Assembly (NCBI GenBank): GCA_025769875.1
Contig: JAGFNK010000702.1
Coordinates: forward strand, 1 to 24,889
Direction of reading: 5' to 3'
DNA length: 24,889 nt
Source: Russula earlei
Taxonomy: Eukaryota; Basidiomycota; Agaricomycetes; Russulales; Russulaceae
Shown: positions 1-9,771 of the stretch, one piece after another
Layout: each line of letters starts with the position of its first letter
Numbering within the stretch: position 1 is the first letter of the stretch
Program-made: the position numbers and the translations under genes
The notes under the pieces: generated by a model
What the model saw: only the letters and a program-made list of their open reading frames with translations
Databases searched by the model: none
Told to the model about the DNA's origin: nothing

Positions 1-427
1 ATAAATTAACAGCGCAGGAGGGCACGTCAGTCGCTCCTTTCCTGTAATACCTTTCCCGTAAATACAGATAAGGGGAGGGGATACGCATGAGAGTCCAGCG
101 AACATTGCCAGATGAGACCATTTCGACCGTCCCGCACGCGTGTGAGATCCGGTGGGGTCGCTGTGGTATGCCAGTCGCCCGCGACGTGAACATCGGTCGC
201 CCGGGCCACTGCGGCGGCGCGTGGGAGTAGTGCTTGATGCGCAACATGAGCGGGATGATCCGCATCCTCGTAAAGTGATGGGTTGCAGAGCCGCTTTTCC
301 AGAGGTTGAGCCAGTGTCAAGTTGTTAGAGTGGGAATGATTTGGAATGGGTAAGGAGATGGGGCACACGTTATTGCCTGATGGAGAAAATGTAATTTGGT
401 AGTTGAATGGGTATATGTGGGCCTAGT
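1..427. repeat. Dispersed direct repeat, copy 1
   Basis: This block aligns almost base for base with 24362-24761 in the same orientation. Shared stretches include the segment around the motif GAGAGTCCAGCG, the run CATTTCGACCGTCCCGC on either side of small changes, and the tail TTGCAGAGCCGCTTTTCC. Copy 1 carries about 13 extra bases near position 41-54 and about 25 extra near 345-370. It starts at the window edge, so its true left end is unknown. The minus strand has an open frame in each copy, but in different phases, so coding is not convincing. Confidence 0.85.
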
Positions 428-1158
428 CACGCAACGCACCGAGTAAATCACATAATCCAACCAGAAAAGCATCGTCTATCAGCGCCCAAATCCGTTTCAA
501 CATGAGCAAGAACAGGTCCTGTGACGCACCTCCACTGTCCCTCCACACCGGCCCAGTCCCATCCCTCCCCATTCTTGAACACAGGCTCGCCTGCCTACCA
601 CCTTGGGTGTCACAGGGGGGAATCCGGGTGAAGAACGAGGAGCGCACGAGCACGCCCTGGTGATGGCGCACGAGCAGATCGGGAGGTTGAGCTCAATCAC
701 CTGGCGTGCAGCCCGCAATCGACGCCCCAGTCGAAGCATAGGTGGTCACCGGGAATCTCGGCCCCGGACATCGGTCCCCCACCGTACGAGGTGGTTGCAG
801 CGATTGCTGAGGGTGGAGAAGAGGTAGATGCGTTGCCACCTCGGACGGACGAGGATGAGGAAGAACCATCGACAGTCCCCATCGTCTCACTCGCCATGAT
901 AGTTTTCTCACTGTCGTCCATCAAAAAAACAAGAGTCACTTGCCGTCGAAGTCGGAGCCATCACCGCACCCGCGAGCGCTCTCAGAAAAAGTTGGTATCT
1001 GGCATCGCGGGGACTGGTGGAGCGACGGTCAATGGCGATCCTGTGGTGTCCTCTCTCTCAAGGTGCTAGAACCTGGGTCCGGAGTGGCCGGAGAAGAGGA
1101 AGCATCATGAGTGTTGAGAGGCAGGAAGGGCCCAAAGGCACGGGAGGGGTGGAGGTAC

Positions 1159-1190
1159 GCCATGTTGTAAACGCGGACGCGTGCCAAGCG
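1159..1190 (+). repeat. 32-bp dispersed repeat shared with 9078-9109
   Basis: The 32 bases beginning GCCATGTTGTAAACGCGG occur here and at 9078-9109 with a single mismatch (T at 1182, C at 9101). In the second copy they encode the His half of a zinc-knuckle-like motif in a Gag-like frame. Here they read HVVNADACQ with no preceding Cys pair. The simplest reading is that this is a scrap of the same retroelement family. Confidence 0.7.
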
Positions 1191-1294
1191 GCCAACACCG
1201 TCCAGTGGTGTTGTAGCAGGTGTTGCCGTAGTACCGAGCATATCGTCGCCATTATCCTTTCTTCATCACTCTCGCTTGTACTCCCATCCTTAGG

Positions 1295-1464
1295 CTAGGG
1301 CACAAAGTCTGAATCGTCATCGTCCGACGATAGATCGTCGGCATCCTGAACCCCGCTGAGATACATTTCAAGTTCATCACAATCACCATCGCCCCCTTGT
1401 CTTCAATCACTGATGTGGATTTTTTCTCTAAGGCCACAGGTGACACCCCCGCAGCCGTCGGCAA
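1295..1464 (-). pseudogene. Decayed acidic protein C-terminus
   Basis: On the minus strand, a frame ending at a TAG (1295-1297) reads as a strongly acidic tail with DELEMYLSGVQDADDL followed by SSDDDDSDFVP. Upstream, a different frame starting at 1464 carries VALEKKSTSVIEDKG. The two frames meet at a run of five G residues near 1397, where one added base would join them. This is the composition of a real protein C-terminus (acidic, low complexity) broken by a homopolymer change. No family is recognisable. It may be the end of a longer minus-strand gene lost to the right. Confidence 0.4.
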
Positions 1465-1829
1465 CTGGCATCGGGAGTTAGGGGAGAGATGAGCTCCGGA
1501 TTATGCGGCGGCTCGGCAGCGCTGTTACTAAAGGTGTCATCAAACCAAGCTGTGCCACGAGTTTTGCCAGCAGTCCATCCCACTTGACGGACCCCTTCTG
1601 GATGTCGACGTTGCCATTCTCGTCAAACGCGGTGAGACGTGCCATCAACACGCAGAGTAGGCCGTGCGCGAAAACGTGTGCAAGCCAGGTGGTGGTGCGT
1701 GAGCTCATGATGAAGGTTTGGTGTGCGTGCGCAGCAACGAAGAGCGGAGAAAAGATCGGGTGTGGGTGTGGAGGGCTGCACGTCTGAAAGTGGGATGCCA
1801 TACAGGCAACCAAATGCAATCCACCCAAG

Positions 1830-1862
1830 CAGGTTGTGACGCAACCACGTGATATACAAACA
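1830..1862 (+). repeat. Left arm of 33-bp inverted repeat
   Basis: The 33 bases starting CAGGTTGTGACGCAACC match the reverse complement of 5028-5060 at 30 of 33 positions; all three differences are A/G changes. The pair encloses 3.2 kb containing the Ala/Ser/Pro-rich frame. About 50 bp to the left (1772-1781) stands GAGGGCTGCA, which resembles the TAGGGCTGCC end at 5167-5176. This is compatible with subterminal repeats of a DNA transposon. Confidence 0.7.
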
Positions 1863-1968
1863 GAGACAAACAATCTCTAATGGTTGAAGACAGACATTCG
1901 TGTCGACGTTGCTGCTCTCATTTTTGTGCACACCGCTGCTCAAGCAGCACATCCTTCACACCCTGTCC

Positions 1969-4036
1969 ATGGCAAATGAGGAGCTCGCCTCACTCGAGCT
2001 GATCATCGCGCAGGCTTGGGACCAGTGGGATCACCAGGTACGTCCTCTGCCATGCCATAATGTGCGCACGACCCATCAAATGCCTCACCTTCCCCCCCGG
2101 CCTCTGCAGCGTCGATTACACTATGCTCAACAAGCACAAGCCGCTGCGGGCAGGGGCACCTTCCCGAGCGGTCATTACCCCCAGTCCGTTGCCGTCTCGC
2201 CCACCGCCATATCAGCCTCTCCCGCCACCGCCCCAGTTTCATCAGCGCCTCCACCCTCTGCCAGTACCTCAGCCGCGCACACCATCATTCCCACCTCCCG
2301 TCACTTCATTCACCGCCGCCATCTTCGACTGGCCAGCCGTCATCGCTTCGGCCCCACCTGCCCTTGCCATCCCAGCATCGCCCGCCTTCGCCATTGCCAC
2401 CACCTCGTCTGCCCCCGCTGCCGTAGCCTCAGCCTGCAGCATCGCCTATTGCCACCATCCCCGTCTCTGCCCTGCAAGCTCCTGTGCCCTCAGTGTCGCC
2501 TGCCGCGGCCATTGCCTCAGCTCCACACCCAACCGCCGTCTTTGCCTCGTCCGCTGCCATCCTGGCCCCAGTAGCCGTCACCATAGTCTCGTCTGCCATC
2601 GCCGTTTCAGCCCCAGTCGTCTCAGTCTCAGCCGCCGCCTCAGTTATCAATCTTTCCAGCCGCCCCTGTCTTCATCTCCTCCATCTCTGCCATGCCTTCA
2701 CCCCCATGCTGTCTCAGTCTCAGCCGCCGCCACCATGCCCCAGTCTTGTCCAGCCGCCTCTGTCACCCCTACCACTTCTGTCTCGCGCCCTACCGTCCCC
2801 GTAGCCTTCAACCTCAGCCTTCGACTCTTAGCACCACACGCCGCCGCCTCCACCACAGTCTCACTAGCCACCACCACCGCGCCCTCGTCACCCACAGCCT
2901 CCGTCGCCCGTGCAGCTCCCATCTCACGCTCTGCCTGCACCCATAGCCTCAGCCTCGCCCACCAACGTCTTAGCGGCCGCCCGCCACCTCAGGCCCAGCT
3001 CAGTTACCCGCCACTGCCGCACCCACAGTCTTGCTAGCCTGTTGCCCTTACTTGCCTTTGTCTCACGCCCTGCCGCCCCTGTTGCCCCAGCCTCGTCCAT
3101 CAGCGTTCCAGCACCGCCTGCCTTGGTCATCTCGCCATCGGTCCCAGTCTCAGTTCTGCCAGCCGCCTCTGTCGCCTCTGCCACTCCCGTCTCGGGCTCT
3201 GCCGCCACTCCGAAAGTCTCAGTATTGCCTGCTGCAGTACTCTCAGCTTCACCACCGGTCTCTGTCGCCCCCACCGTTGTCGTCTCTGCGTCGCACACTG
3301 TCGCCCCTGCACCCATCATCGCTGCCTCGCCCGTCGCCTCTGTTCGGAGAACCACAGTCTTAGGCCACACACACTGCCTCGCCGGCCTCACCTGCCCCAG
3401 CCATCTCAGTTCCACATGCTGCCGTCTCTGTCCGCTTCCGTTGTCGCCCCCACTCCGTCCGTCTCCGCTATTGCCCCAGCTCCATTCACCGCCGCCTTCT
3501 CAGTCTCACGCCCAGCCTTCGTCTCAGCGCCCGCCGCATTAGTTTCAGAATCATGCGACACCAGCACCGCCGCACCGTTGCAACCCCCAGTCACCAGCAC
3601 CACCCCAGAAGACCAAGAAGGCCCCGGCCACGAATTTAGCCATGACACCCCACGGAAGGAGCAGCAAGCCGCCACTACGCCGTCGTCACAGGAGGAGCTG
3701 CCAACGCCAATGGCACACCGCACGCCACCTCCCACATTGCCTCCCCGCCCATTCACACGCTCTCGCCCACGTCTGCTACCGCCACCTGCAGTGGAGACGA
3801 CTCCGCCACCCCTGCCGCAAGATGACAAACGCCACCCCCGCGCAAGCCACCCCCACGCAGCTGCCATCTCGTCACCGCCGCCCTCGTCTCCATCGCCTCC
3901 GTTTCCCATCGCCCTCGCCTCTTCCGTCGTCGCCATCGCCAATCGCTGCCTTCGCGCCTTCCACAGCCACCGCCGCGACCGCCGCCACAACTCAGACGTG
4001 AAAGGCTTCAAAATCCTTGCATTCAGACTTGACTGA
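1969..4036 (+). pseudogene. Ala/Ser/Pro/Val-rich low-complexity ORF, frame-broken
   Basis: The likely start is ATG 1969 (context TCCATGGC), giving MANEELASLELIIAQAWDQW, a short amphipathic segment ending at DHQ. A GTACGT donor (2038) and CTCTGCAG acceptor (2109) follow; this 72-nt intron would be in frame and free of stops, so it is optional. Next comes RRLHYAQQAQAAAGR and a very long Ala/Ser/Pro/Val/Thr-rich region. The same composition (motifs such as PVSV, SVSA, APVS) hops between all three plus frames: 1900-2574, 2484-2804, 2060-3037, 2910-3542 and 3416-4036. That suggests one ancestral frame broken by several indels, or a drifting C-rich tandem repeat. The last part (about 3545-3830) is less repetitive, with Glu/Gln and Pro. 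No domain is recognised. A retroelement Gag or a cell-surface low-complexity protein are possible readings. Confidence 0.4.
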
Positions 4037-4393
4037 GGACAGTCAAAGATTTCAAGCCCCCGGGAGGTATAAGGTAGCCAATGTCGCTGGCCTCGGAATC
4101 ACTGTGCGGAAATGTGAAGTGACACCATGACTGACGCCTCCTCTCCCTTGCCTCAGCTCCCTCCTATACCTTGCCATCAACCGCACACGCACGCCACCTC
4201 CCTTGCACCCAACGTCAAGCCCTCGCCTCCGACCATGCGCACGCGACACGCTCGCAAGACACGATCGCGTTCCAGGCCGTTCGCCACCACCTCGACCGCC
4301 TCGCCCGGCCTTGAACTCCCTTTCACCATCTCAAACTCCTTTCACCATTTCCTCTCCCTTTCATGCCTTTCATCTCTAGTACCTCCTTTCTTG

Positions 4394-4402
4394 TATATAA
4401 AA
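4394..4402 (+). promoter_or_regulatory. TATA-like box
   Basis: TATATAAAA is followed by CACCCTAGCTACTCTG. A similar TATATAAAG followed within 20 bases by TAGCTACTGTCTC occurs on the minus strand at about 5740-5765 inside the LTR-like block. The pairing suggests both are retroelement promoters. No intact gene follows. Confidence 0.35.
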
Positions 4403-4967
4403 CACCCTAGCTACTCTGTAGTAGGATAGTCGACTCAGAATAATAAGATTCCCTTGCTTCCATCTATCTGCCTCTGCAAAGAACTCAAATGACTGCATGC
4501 ACGCCCACTTGCTCCTCTCTCCCCCTCTCCTCTCTCTTCTCTTGGGACTGGTCAGCCCCACACTTACTCACTCAAGCGTCCCCGACACGCTTCACAGCGG
4601 TGGCGATGACGATGTCACTGTCACAGCAGCAACCTCAACGTGATGGCCATGACCACAACCGCGACCATGGAATGGCGCAAGCAGCCACCACAAGTTTTCC
4701 CACGTGCAGTCATTCTCGCACGTTGACCAGACCAGGTGCATTCATTTTTCACGGGTTCTCATCCTATCTCGCCTCCCCTTTCCTCCTTCCTCCAGATGAT
4801 GATATTTGATATCTACATGACAGTTTACTTCTATGTTCCATGCTATGCATAAGACAGCTTGTATATTGTATTCTATGTACTAAAAAACTGGGTTCCTGCT
4901 GTCCAACACCCAAACTGAACTCCAACACAGTAAAATTGCCTTCATTTGTTTGCTGTTTATTTTCTCC

Positions 4968-4993
4968 ATGTGATGCGTCACATCACATGTGGC
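4968..4993. repeat. Imperfect palindrome
   Basis: ATGTGATG and CATCACAT form 8-bp arms separated by CGTCA, just inside the right arm of the 33-bp inverted repeat. It may belong to the subterminal structure of the same element. Confidence 0.5.
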
Positions 4994-5027
4994 GTTCCTC
5001 GCAAAGGGCATTGACGAATTTTGGCGT

Positions 5028-5060
5028 TGTTTGCATATCATGTGGCTGCGTCACAACCTG
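5028..5060 (-). repeat. Right arm of 33-bp inverted repeat
   Basis: This is the reverse-complement partner of 1830-1862, with three transition differences. It is followed directly by the TACGGT-motif cluster that ends in a hAT-like terminus. Confidence 0.7.
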
Positions 5061-5176
5061 TAACTTACCGTACTGGCAACCGTACCGTACACTTCCACTA
5101 CCCTGACGGTACGGTACGGGATACCGTATTACGGTAGCCGTAAACCGTATATGTACGGGTACGGTCGGCAGCCCTA
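5061..5176 (-). repeat. TACGGT/ACCGTA cluster with hAT-like terminus
   Basis: Within about 115 bp the hexamer ACCGTA or its complement TACGGT, and close variants, occurs about ten times on both strands. Reading the minus strand from 5176, the sequence starts TAGGGCTGCCGACCGTACCC. Ends of the form (T/C)A(G/A)GGNTG with dense short subterminal repeats in both orientations are typical of hAT transposons, whose transposase binds them. The matching left end is not clear: the best candidate near 1772 has lost the motif cluster. No 8-bp duplication was found. Confidence 0.5.
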
Positions 5177-5374
5177 GTTCCGAGTAAGAACGGTCCTCAA
5201 AGAGTAAGGTTCCGGATCTCTCGCTATCCGTCATGCACAATCGGAGTTGCGTCGGAGGGAACGTCTCTCAGAGGTCGTCATCTGCCAGTGGATCCAAGAG
5301 GTTCTTGGCGGCAACGGACAATCCGTCTCTGGTCTTGTCCACGAAAATGAAACAGAATACGATACGCGCAGTCC

Positions 5375-5379
5375 GGGGC
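5375..5379. repeat. Target-site duplication GGGGC (left)
   Basis: GGGGC lies directly before the TG of the LTR-like block and recurs directly after its CA at 6649-6653. Five-base duplications are normal for LTR-retrotransposon integrases. Confidence 0.55.
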
Positions 5380-6648
5380 TGGTGGTATATCGAGTCCAAC
5401 TTCTCTGGGTAGTTTTAATGGTAGATGTGGATTGGGGTACCGAGAGCACTCACTCTGGAGGAGGTGTAGCGCGCCACCACGGGCACGCGGAGTCCGTGTG
5501 GTTTTGATCCGAGGGCGGGTACGGACCCAGGGCAGAGCCGTCCCTCAGACGCGAACGCCGGACGTTTCGCACGCACGAAGGGAAGTCGAGGGCGAAAGAG
5601 AGCCGAGGGCGTATGTCCGGATACGCGTTTTTGGAGAAGAGAGGGAGTTCGCGCGAACGTTGAGCGAGGAGATGTTTTTACTGGCAGATGAAGAGATTAA
5701 CGCGAGAGCAGAAGACTGCACAGAACTGAACTGATATTCGAGACAGTAGCTACTGTTCTTTATATATTGTGGGAAGGACGAGCGGGAAGTTGGGTAATCA
5801 AAGGAGCAAAGGGCGCCGAATGCGAGACGAAACGAACCAAGAGTAGGTGAGTATGACGTCGCGACGGAACGCGAACCAGAACCGATGCGCAAGACTAATC
5901 GGAACGGGGCAAGTGTTAGCGAAATCGGAGAGTAAGTAAACGAAGCGGGATGGGAATTCATAGCAGTACAGTATATCAGCCAAGAGCGTACCAAAAACCT
6001 ATTCCTCCGACTCCGAGTCCGCGAGCGCGGGGTGGCGCGACGATGACGAAGGGGGCGAGACGCTATGGGCAACGAGCCCTCGGGTAGAGCGGTGATGACG
6101 ATGACGAACGCGTCATACTGGTCCGTGCGTAGACGCATGGCGGAGGTGAGGACGGTAGTCTATGGACGATGACGAAGGGGCGCGAGTGGGATGAAAGGGA
6201 GTCGACGACGGGCGAGAGCATAATGACGAAAGGACGGGGAGTATGACGCAGACAAAGCAGACTAGTGGCGCAGGGGATGGATGAAGACAAAAGAGGGCGA
6301 GGCGCGGGTGAACGGCGATGATGTCGTGCCGTAGGTCGATGCTTGGAGGAGCCGAGCTTCGACTCCAAGACCGACGAGGGAGGCGTTGAGCAACGAGGCG
6401 AGTGACGTCGGAGGCGATCGAGCTGAGCCGTTGTCGCCATTGTCGCTGTTCCTGGGCGTAGAGTGGGCGACGCGAGGGAATGACGTCGAAAGGGGAACGC
6501 GAGATAGAAGGGGAAAGGAGTGACGATAGTTGGAGGAGGAGGGGAGACGAAGGGATGAAAGACGAAGGGAAAAGGGACGCGCGGGAGGTGCAGGGGTGCG
6601 GGTACAAGTCATATGAGTTTCCGGGCCAGCGGGGTCACACACCTTACA
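5380..6648 (-). mobile_element. Putative solo LTR inserted in the esterase gene
   Basis: The 1,269-bp block begins TG and ends CA on the plus strand and is flanked by GGGGC on both sides. Read on the minus strand it starts TGTAAGGTGTGTGACCCC, carries a TATA box (TATATAAAG near 5760) about 880 bp in, and ends ACCACCA. It has no recognisable coding domain; minus-strand frames here are Ser/Arg-rich shadows. The left end on the minus strand falls inside the last codons of the esterase frame and supplies its TAA stop. No second copy of the LTR or internal pol is in the window, so it would be a solo LTR. The ends were inferred from the duplication, not from alignment to another copy. Confidence 0.6.
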
Positions 6649-8058
6649 GGGGCATAGATGTGACGATGCCCATTGCCATCCTCTTTACCTCGCGAACAAC
6701 TAGCTGGAACACAACATCGCTAGAATTGGCATATTTGGCAATGGTTACATGATCGCAGTTAACAGGAATGGGTGGTTCGTCCGCAATAGTGGCAGACCTT
6801 TGATCGACGACCTATAGGAACGATTGGCCGATATTCGGTGGCTCGTGAATCATTCAAAACTCACCAGTCCGAGATCAGTCGAGAACGGCTAAGTCCCAAA
6901 TTCAGTCGAAATGTGCATTCACGCTGAAATACCCGGAGACGTACCCCAGGCAATTTCATCGACAACTGTTCACAGAAGCTGGCAATCTTCAGTTCCGAAT
7001 GAAATTCTTTGAAGCTGTGAGCTAGGTCCATCAAGCTAGGTGAATCCTTTTGAATACCAGACAGTAGCTGGTTCGTATTGGCACGAAACGAGATTCTGGT
7101 AATATTGACAAGAACTTGTGCTATATCGGCGTGTGCGCTGCCTCCATGTGGTGTTCCTAGGAAAATCACACCTAGTGCGACGTCCCGTAGGGTGGAATAT
7201 ACTCTTTCGTTTCTGATAAATACCAATGCCTGTAGCAAAATACGCATCTCTCGAATCGGTTGGCCAATATTTACACACCTGTTTGAGTACCAATCCTCCT
7301 AAGCTATGACAGATGAAAATCACACGACGTTTTTGCTAGAAGTGACGAGTGAACGAGTGAACGAACGAGAGGAATCAAGAAATAAAAAGTTGCCTTTACA
7401 ATTTCCGCCAAGCCTTGCAGGAACTTAATGAAGAGTCTGGCGTGTTCCTGGATCCGGGACCTAGAAGCATCTTCTATGACATTCGCGTTATATCCATAGA
7501 GCAACACCCGAGCATCCGGTACTTGTGCGGGCAGAAGATCGCGAAGCCACATGACACCGTCGTCGACTGTCCAACTGTTGAACGCGTGTCCGTTTAATCC
7601 ATGAATCGCGATAATACTGTCATCAAATCGCCCTCAGCTTGACCTGGGAATGAAATAGTTTTATAAACCTACTCTAACTTGCTATCATCGCCACCGGCAA
7701 TTACCGTGAGACCGTGAAAGTGAGTGTCTATTGCGACCCTCCGAGTCGATTCTACAGGGAAGGCGTTTCCCTCCGACAAAGAGAACTCATCAACCTCCAG
7801 CAGCTTCTGTACTTCACTCATGTTCCGTAGTGTGATAGTTCCAGTCATCGTCTTGGAGTTGTCGGGGCTAAGTTCAAGACTTGATGATAGGACGACTTCT
7901 TGAGAGAAGCCCAGGAAGACCTGCACAAGGTTATCTGAGGTCATCCAGTTAGGAAAGTTCATGTTCAGACACTTCCTCAAGAGTTGGCGTTTATGAGTGT
8001 CCAAGGGGATATTTTGCATTCGGATCGTAGTCATATTGGAAGTAACGTGTCCCTCCAT
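6644..8058 (-). CDS. SesB-like alpha/beta-hydrolase (serine esterase), five exons
   Basis: Reading the minus strand from ATG 8058, exons can be placed by frame and motif: 8058-7673, 7616-7400, 7335-7279, 7229-6945 and 6811-6644. Introns are 56, 64, 49 and 133 nt, all GT-AG. The product is about 370 residues. Exon 1 (about 128 aa) is an N-terminal domain often seen before such esterases in basidiomycetes (start around IRMQNIPLDTHKRQLL). Exon 2 has the oxyanion-type motif IAIHGLNGHAFNSWT and ARVLLYGYNA. Exon 3 has the nucleophile elbow FICHSLGGLVLKQ. Exon 4 has VIFLGTPHGG. Exon 5 has VVDQRSATI and NCDH, the probable acid and His region. The family (DUF676/PGAP1-like, SesB) comprises predicted membrane-associated lipases or esterases, several of them in fungal NLR systems. 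The stop codon comes from the adjoining LTR; without it the frame would run 35 codons further to a TGA at 5268. The catalytic core appears intact. Substrate unknown. Confidence 0.85.
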
Positions 8059-8640
8059 TGATCACGGTTGATGAGAGATCGGAAAGTCGTGATTCGAGTG
8101 AGGCCCGGATTTTGCCCGCTTCTTAAAGCAATGATCTTCACTAACAGCCTGCATAGAAATCAGGGTTCATATTAAGCTGCAGATGTCCCCTCGCAGTGGA
8201 AGATAACAGCCAAAGCGCGTTGTAAGAGACGCACCGCCTGACAACTCAATTGATCAGGGAAGATAAGACGAAGACCGGCGAACTTGTTTTATTAGACTTT
8301 AGGCTCTAGGGGCTCAGCTAGGTCAAGTAGGTAGGGGACGCATCAAAGAAGAGGGATGGAGGAATAGGTGAGAGACGCTGGTGGGGCGTCTGGGAAAGTC
8401 GACCACGAGACTCGTCCGTCCATGACAATAATGCGCTGGGTTTCCTCGTCTGCCAGCTCTGCCCCTTGTCATACACCTAGACCGGTCACATATCGTACCC
8501 TTCACCTGCTCCCACTGTGGCCTCCCGTCCAGCCACACGAACTCAACGCGCCCCGGATAGGCTCGCTACAAACTGCTGCCCCAGTGAGGCTGGATTTGAG
8601 TTGACCTGAGACCCCCATCTTCCCTGTAGCCCCCCGTTTA
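8059..8640. other. Upstream region of the esterase, no gene seen
   Basis: This is the presumed promoter side of the minus-strand esterase. No clear TATA box or conserved site stands out, and short frames on both strands overlap without recognisable content. Confidence 0.4.
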
Positions 8641-8642
8641 GG

Positions 8643-9771
8643 TTGCCTCAGCAAGCCCCTCCACCCTCGCAACTAGCGCGACCGCAATCGCAGCTATTCC
8701 AGCCCACCTCAGCCTTTACACCCTTCGCCTCGCTCACTAGTCCGTACCTCCCACCACCGACCGCATCCACATGCACGCCAGCCTGCTCCGTCCTCGCAAC
8801 CTTGCCAACTTCGTTCGCCATCCCATTCTCTCTACCACCATCACACCCCTGCGCGCTGTCGTCTCGTTCCCCCACACCTGCCACCGCTTGTCAATATCGC
8901 CTGTAGCAGCCACGGCCTTCACCATCACTCCCACGGGCGCCGCCTCATCGCCCACACGCCCCCTTGGTAGTCAGTACTGCCCGCCGCAGCACCAACGCGC
9001 CATGTCATCGCATTCCAACTCTGCCTATTCCCGCCGAGTGCCGAGGCCCAACGGCTGCCCCTTCTGCGCCCAACCCGGCCATGTTGTAAACGCGGACGCG
9101 CGCCAAGCGCTGTCTTGACACTGCAAGAGCCGCAGGGCCATCCTCTCTCTACAATCGCAACAGCAGCAGGCTCAGCAAACTCGGGCTCAAGATCCACCCA
9201 ACACAATTCCGATCCCGTTCCCGGCCGCGGCTGCGCAGCTACCCGTGAAGCCTACCCTCAATCCAACCCTCAATCCAGAACGCATCGAACCGAGTCTACT
9301 AGCGGTGCCTAAAAGGCCGATGATCTGCGCAGCGCGAGCAGCCTAACCCACCGCCTCAAATATCGCGGGTACCGTTCACGCACTCGCGATTACGACCACC
9401 GCAACGGCCCCAGGCGCGAGTACGACTACGAACGCGGGCGCGGGTACTACCGCCGTGGGCGCTCCCGTTCTCGGTCCTGGTCTCGTTCTCATTCCTGATC
9501 ATGGTCCCGGTCGCACTCCCGATCTCACCCGAGTAACCACCGGTCCTCCCGCTAGTGTTCTTGGGACAGAGAAAGAGACTATGGCTACCACAGCACGGGT
9601 AGTGTGCATCATAGCGGGCGTGATTGGTACGCTTGCCCTGGTCGTGTTGGTGCTGGTGGGGGTGATGCTGTCGACAGAATGGAGAGCGGTCCCGGGCCAG
9701 GTAATGATTCTGTCGGGAGAGCCAGCAGTCCTTGGTACCGTCTCGAAAATTTTGATTTTACGCGCGAATAG
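8643..9771 (+). pseudogene. Decayed Gag-like frame with zinc-knuckle remnant and RS-rich tail
   Basis: Three successive plus-frame pieces look like parts of one protein. First is a Pro/Gln-rich start (QQAPPPSQLARPQSQLF). Next, at about 9049-9090, is CPFCAQPGHVVNADA, a CX2CX4H motif whose last Cys is replaced. After a stop comes a Gln-rich piece (LQSQQQQAQQTRAQDPP), and from 9364 an Arg/Ser/Tyr-rich tail (RTRDYDHRNGPRREYDYERG, then RSRSRSWSRSH) interrupted by TGA and TAG and ending at 9769. This order fits the C-terminal nucleic-acid-binding part of a retrotransposon Gag, but a host RNA-binding protein is not excluded. An overlapping frame (9455-9910) contains a hydrophobic stretch; the RS frame has the more ordered composition. 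Confidence 0.4.
9078..9109 (+). repeat. 32-bp dispersed repeat, second copy
   Basis: It matches 1159-1190 at 31 of 32 bases and covers the GHVVNADA part of the zinc-knuckle remnant. Confidence 0.7.

Larger units (their letters stand above)
430..1829. other. Mostly unassigned stretch with coding-like scraps
   Basis: No intact gene is supported here. Short minus-strand frames at about 697-939 (Ser-run, Gly/Ser-rich) and 423-671 (ending in a hydrophobic stretch with LMLKRIWALIDDAFLVGL) look mildly coding-like. They could be exons of one broken minus-strand gene, with a possible GTGATT donor near 697, but no family is recognisable. The acidic fragment at 1295-1464 and the 32-bp repeat at 1159-1190 are listed separately. 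Confidence 0.4.
4037..5027. other. Non-coding stretch, possible LTR-like promoter
   Basis: No gene is supported. The left part (4130-4330) is pyrimidine-rich like the preceding ORF. A TATA-like box lies at 4394-4402. The start around 4103 (TGTGCGGAAATG) and the sequence after the TATA box (TAGCTACT) loosely resemble the LTR-like block at 5380-6648 read on the minus strand, so an old plus-oriented LTR is possible. I could not find matching ends or a target duplication. Confidence 0.35.

Noticed and set aside
2429..4011. Minus-strand Glu/Thr/Gly/Ala-rich frames opposite the Ala/Ser/Pro-rich region
   Set aside because: They follow from the C-rich composition of the plus strand; there are no motifs, and the frame also changes there.
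5380..5400. TGGTATATCG near 5383 as a retroelement primer site
   Set aside because: The following bases do not match a tRNA T-arm, and the TG fits better as the LTR end next to the GGGGC duplication.
7279..7335. 31-nt intron joining the GLVLKQ exon to an internal ATG
   Set aside because: A 49-nt intron ending TTGCTACAG gives the same phase, a more usual length, and the family-typical LVLKQALV junction.
7634..7636. In-frame TGA in the esterase just before exon 2
   Set aside because: It falls inside the 56-nt intron 7617-7672 when the GATGACAG acceptor is used, which also gives the correct phase into the IAIHG motif.
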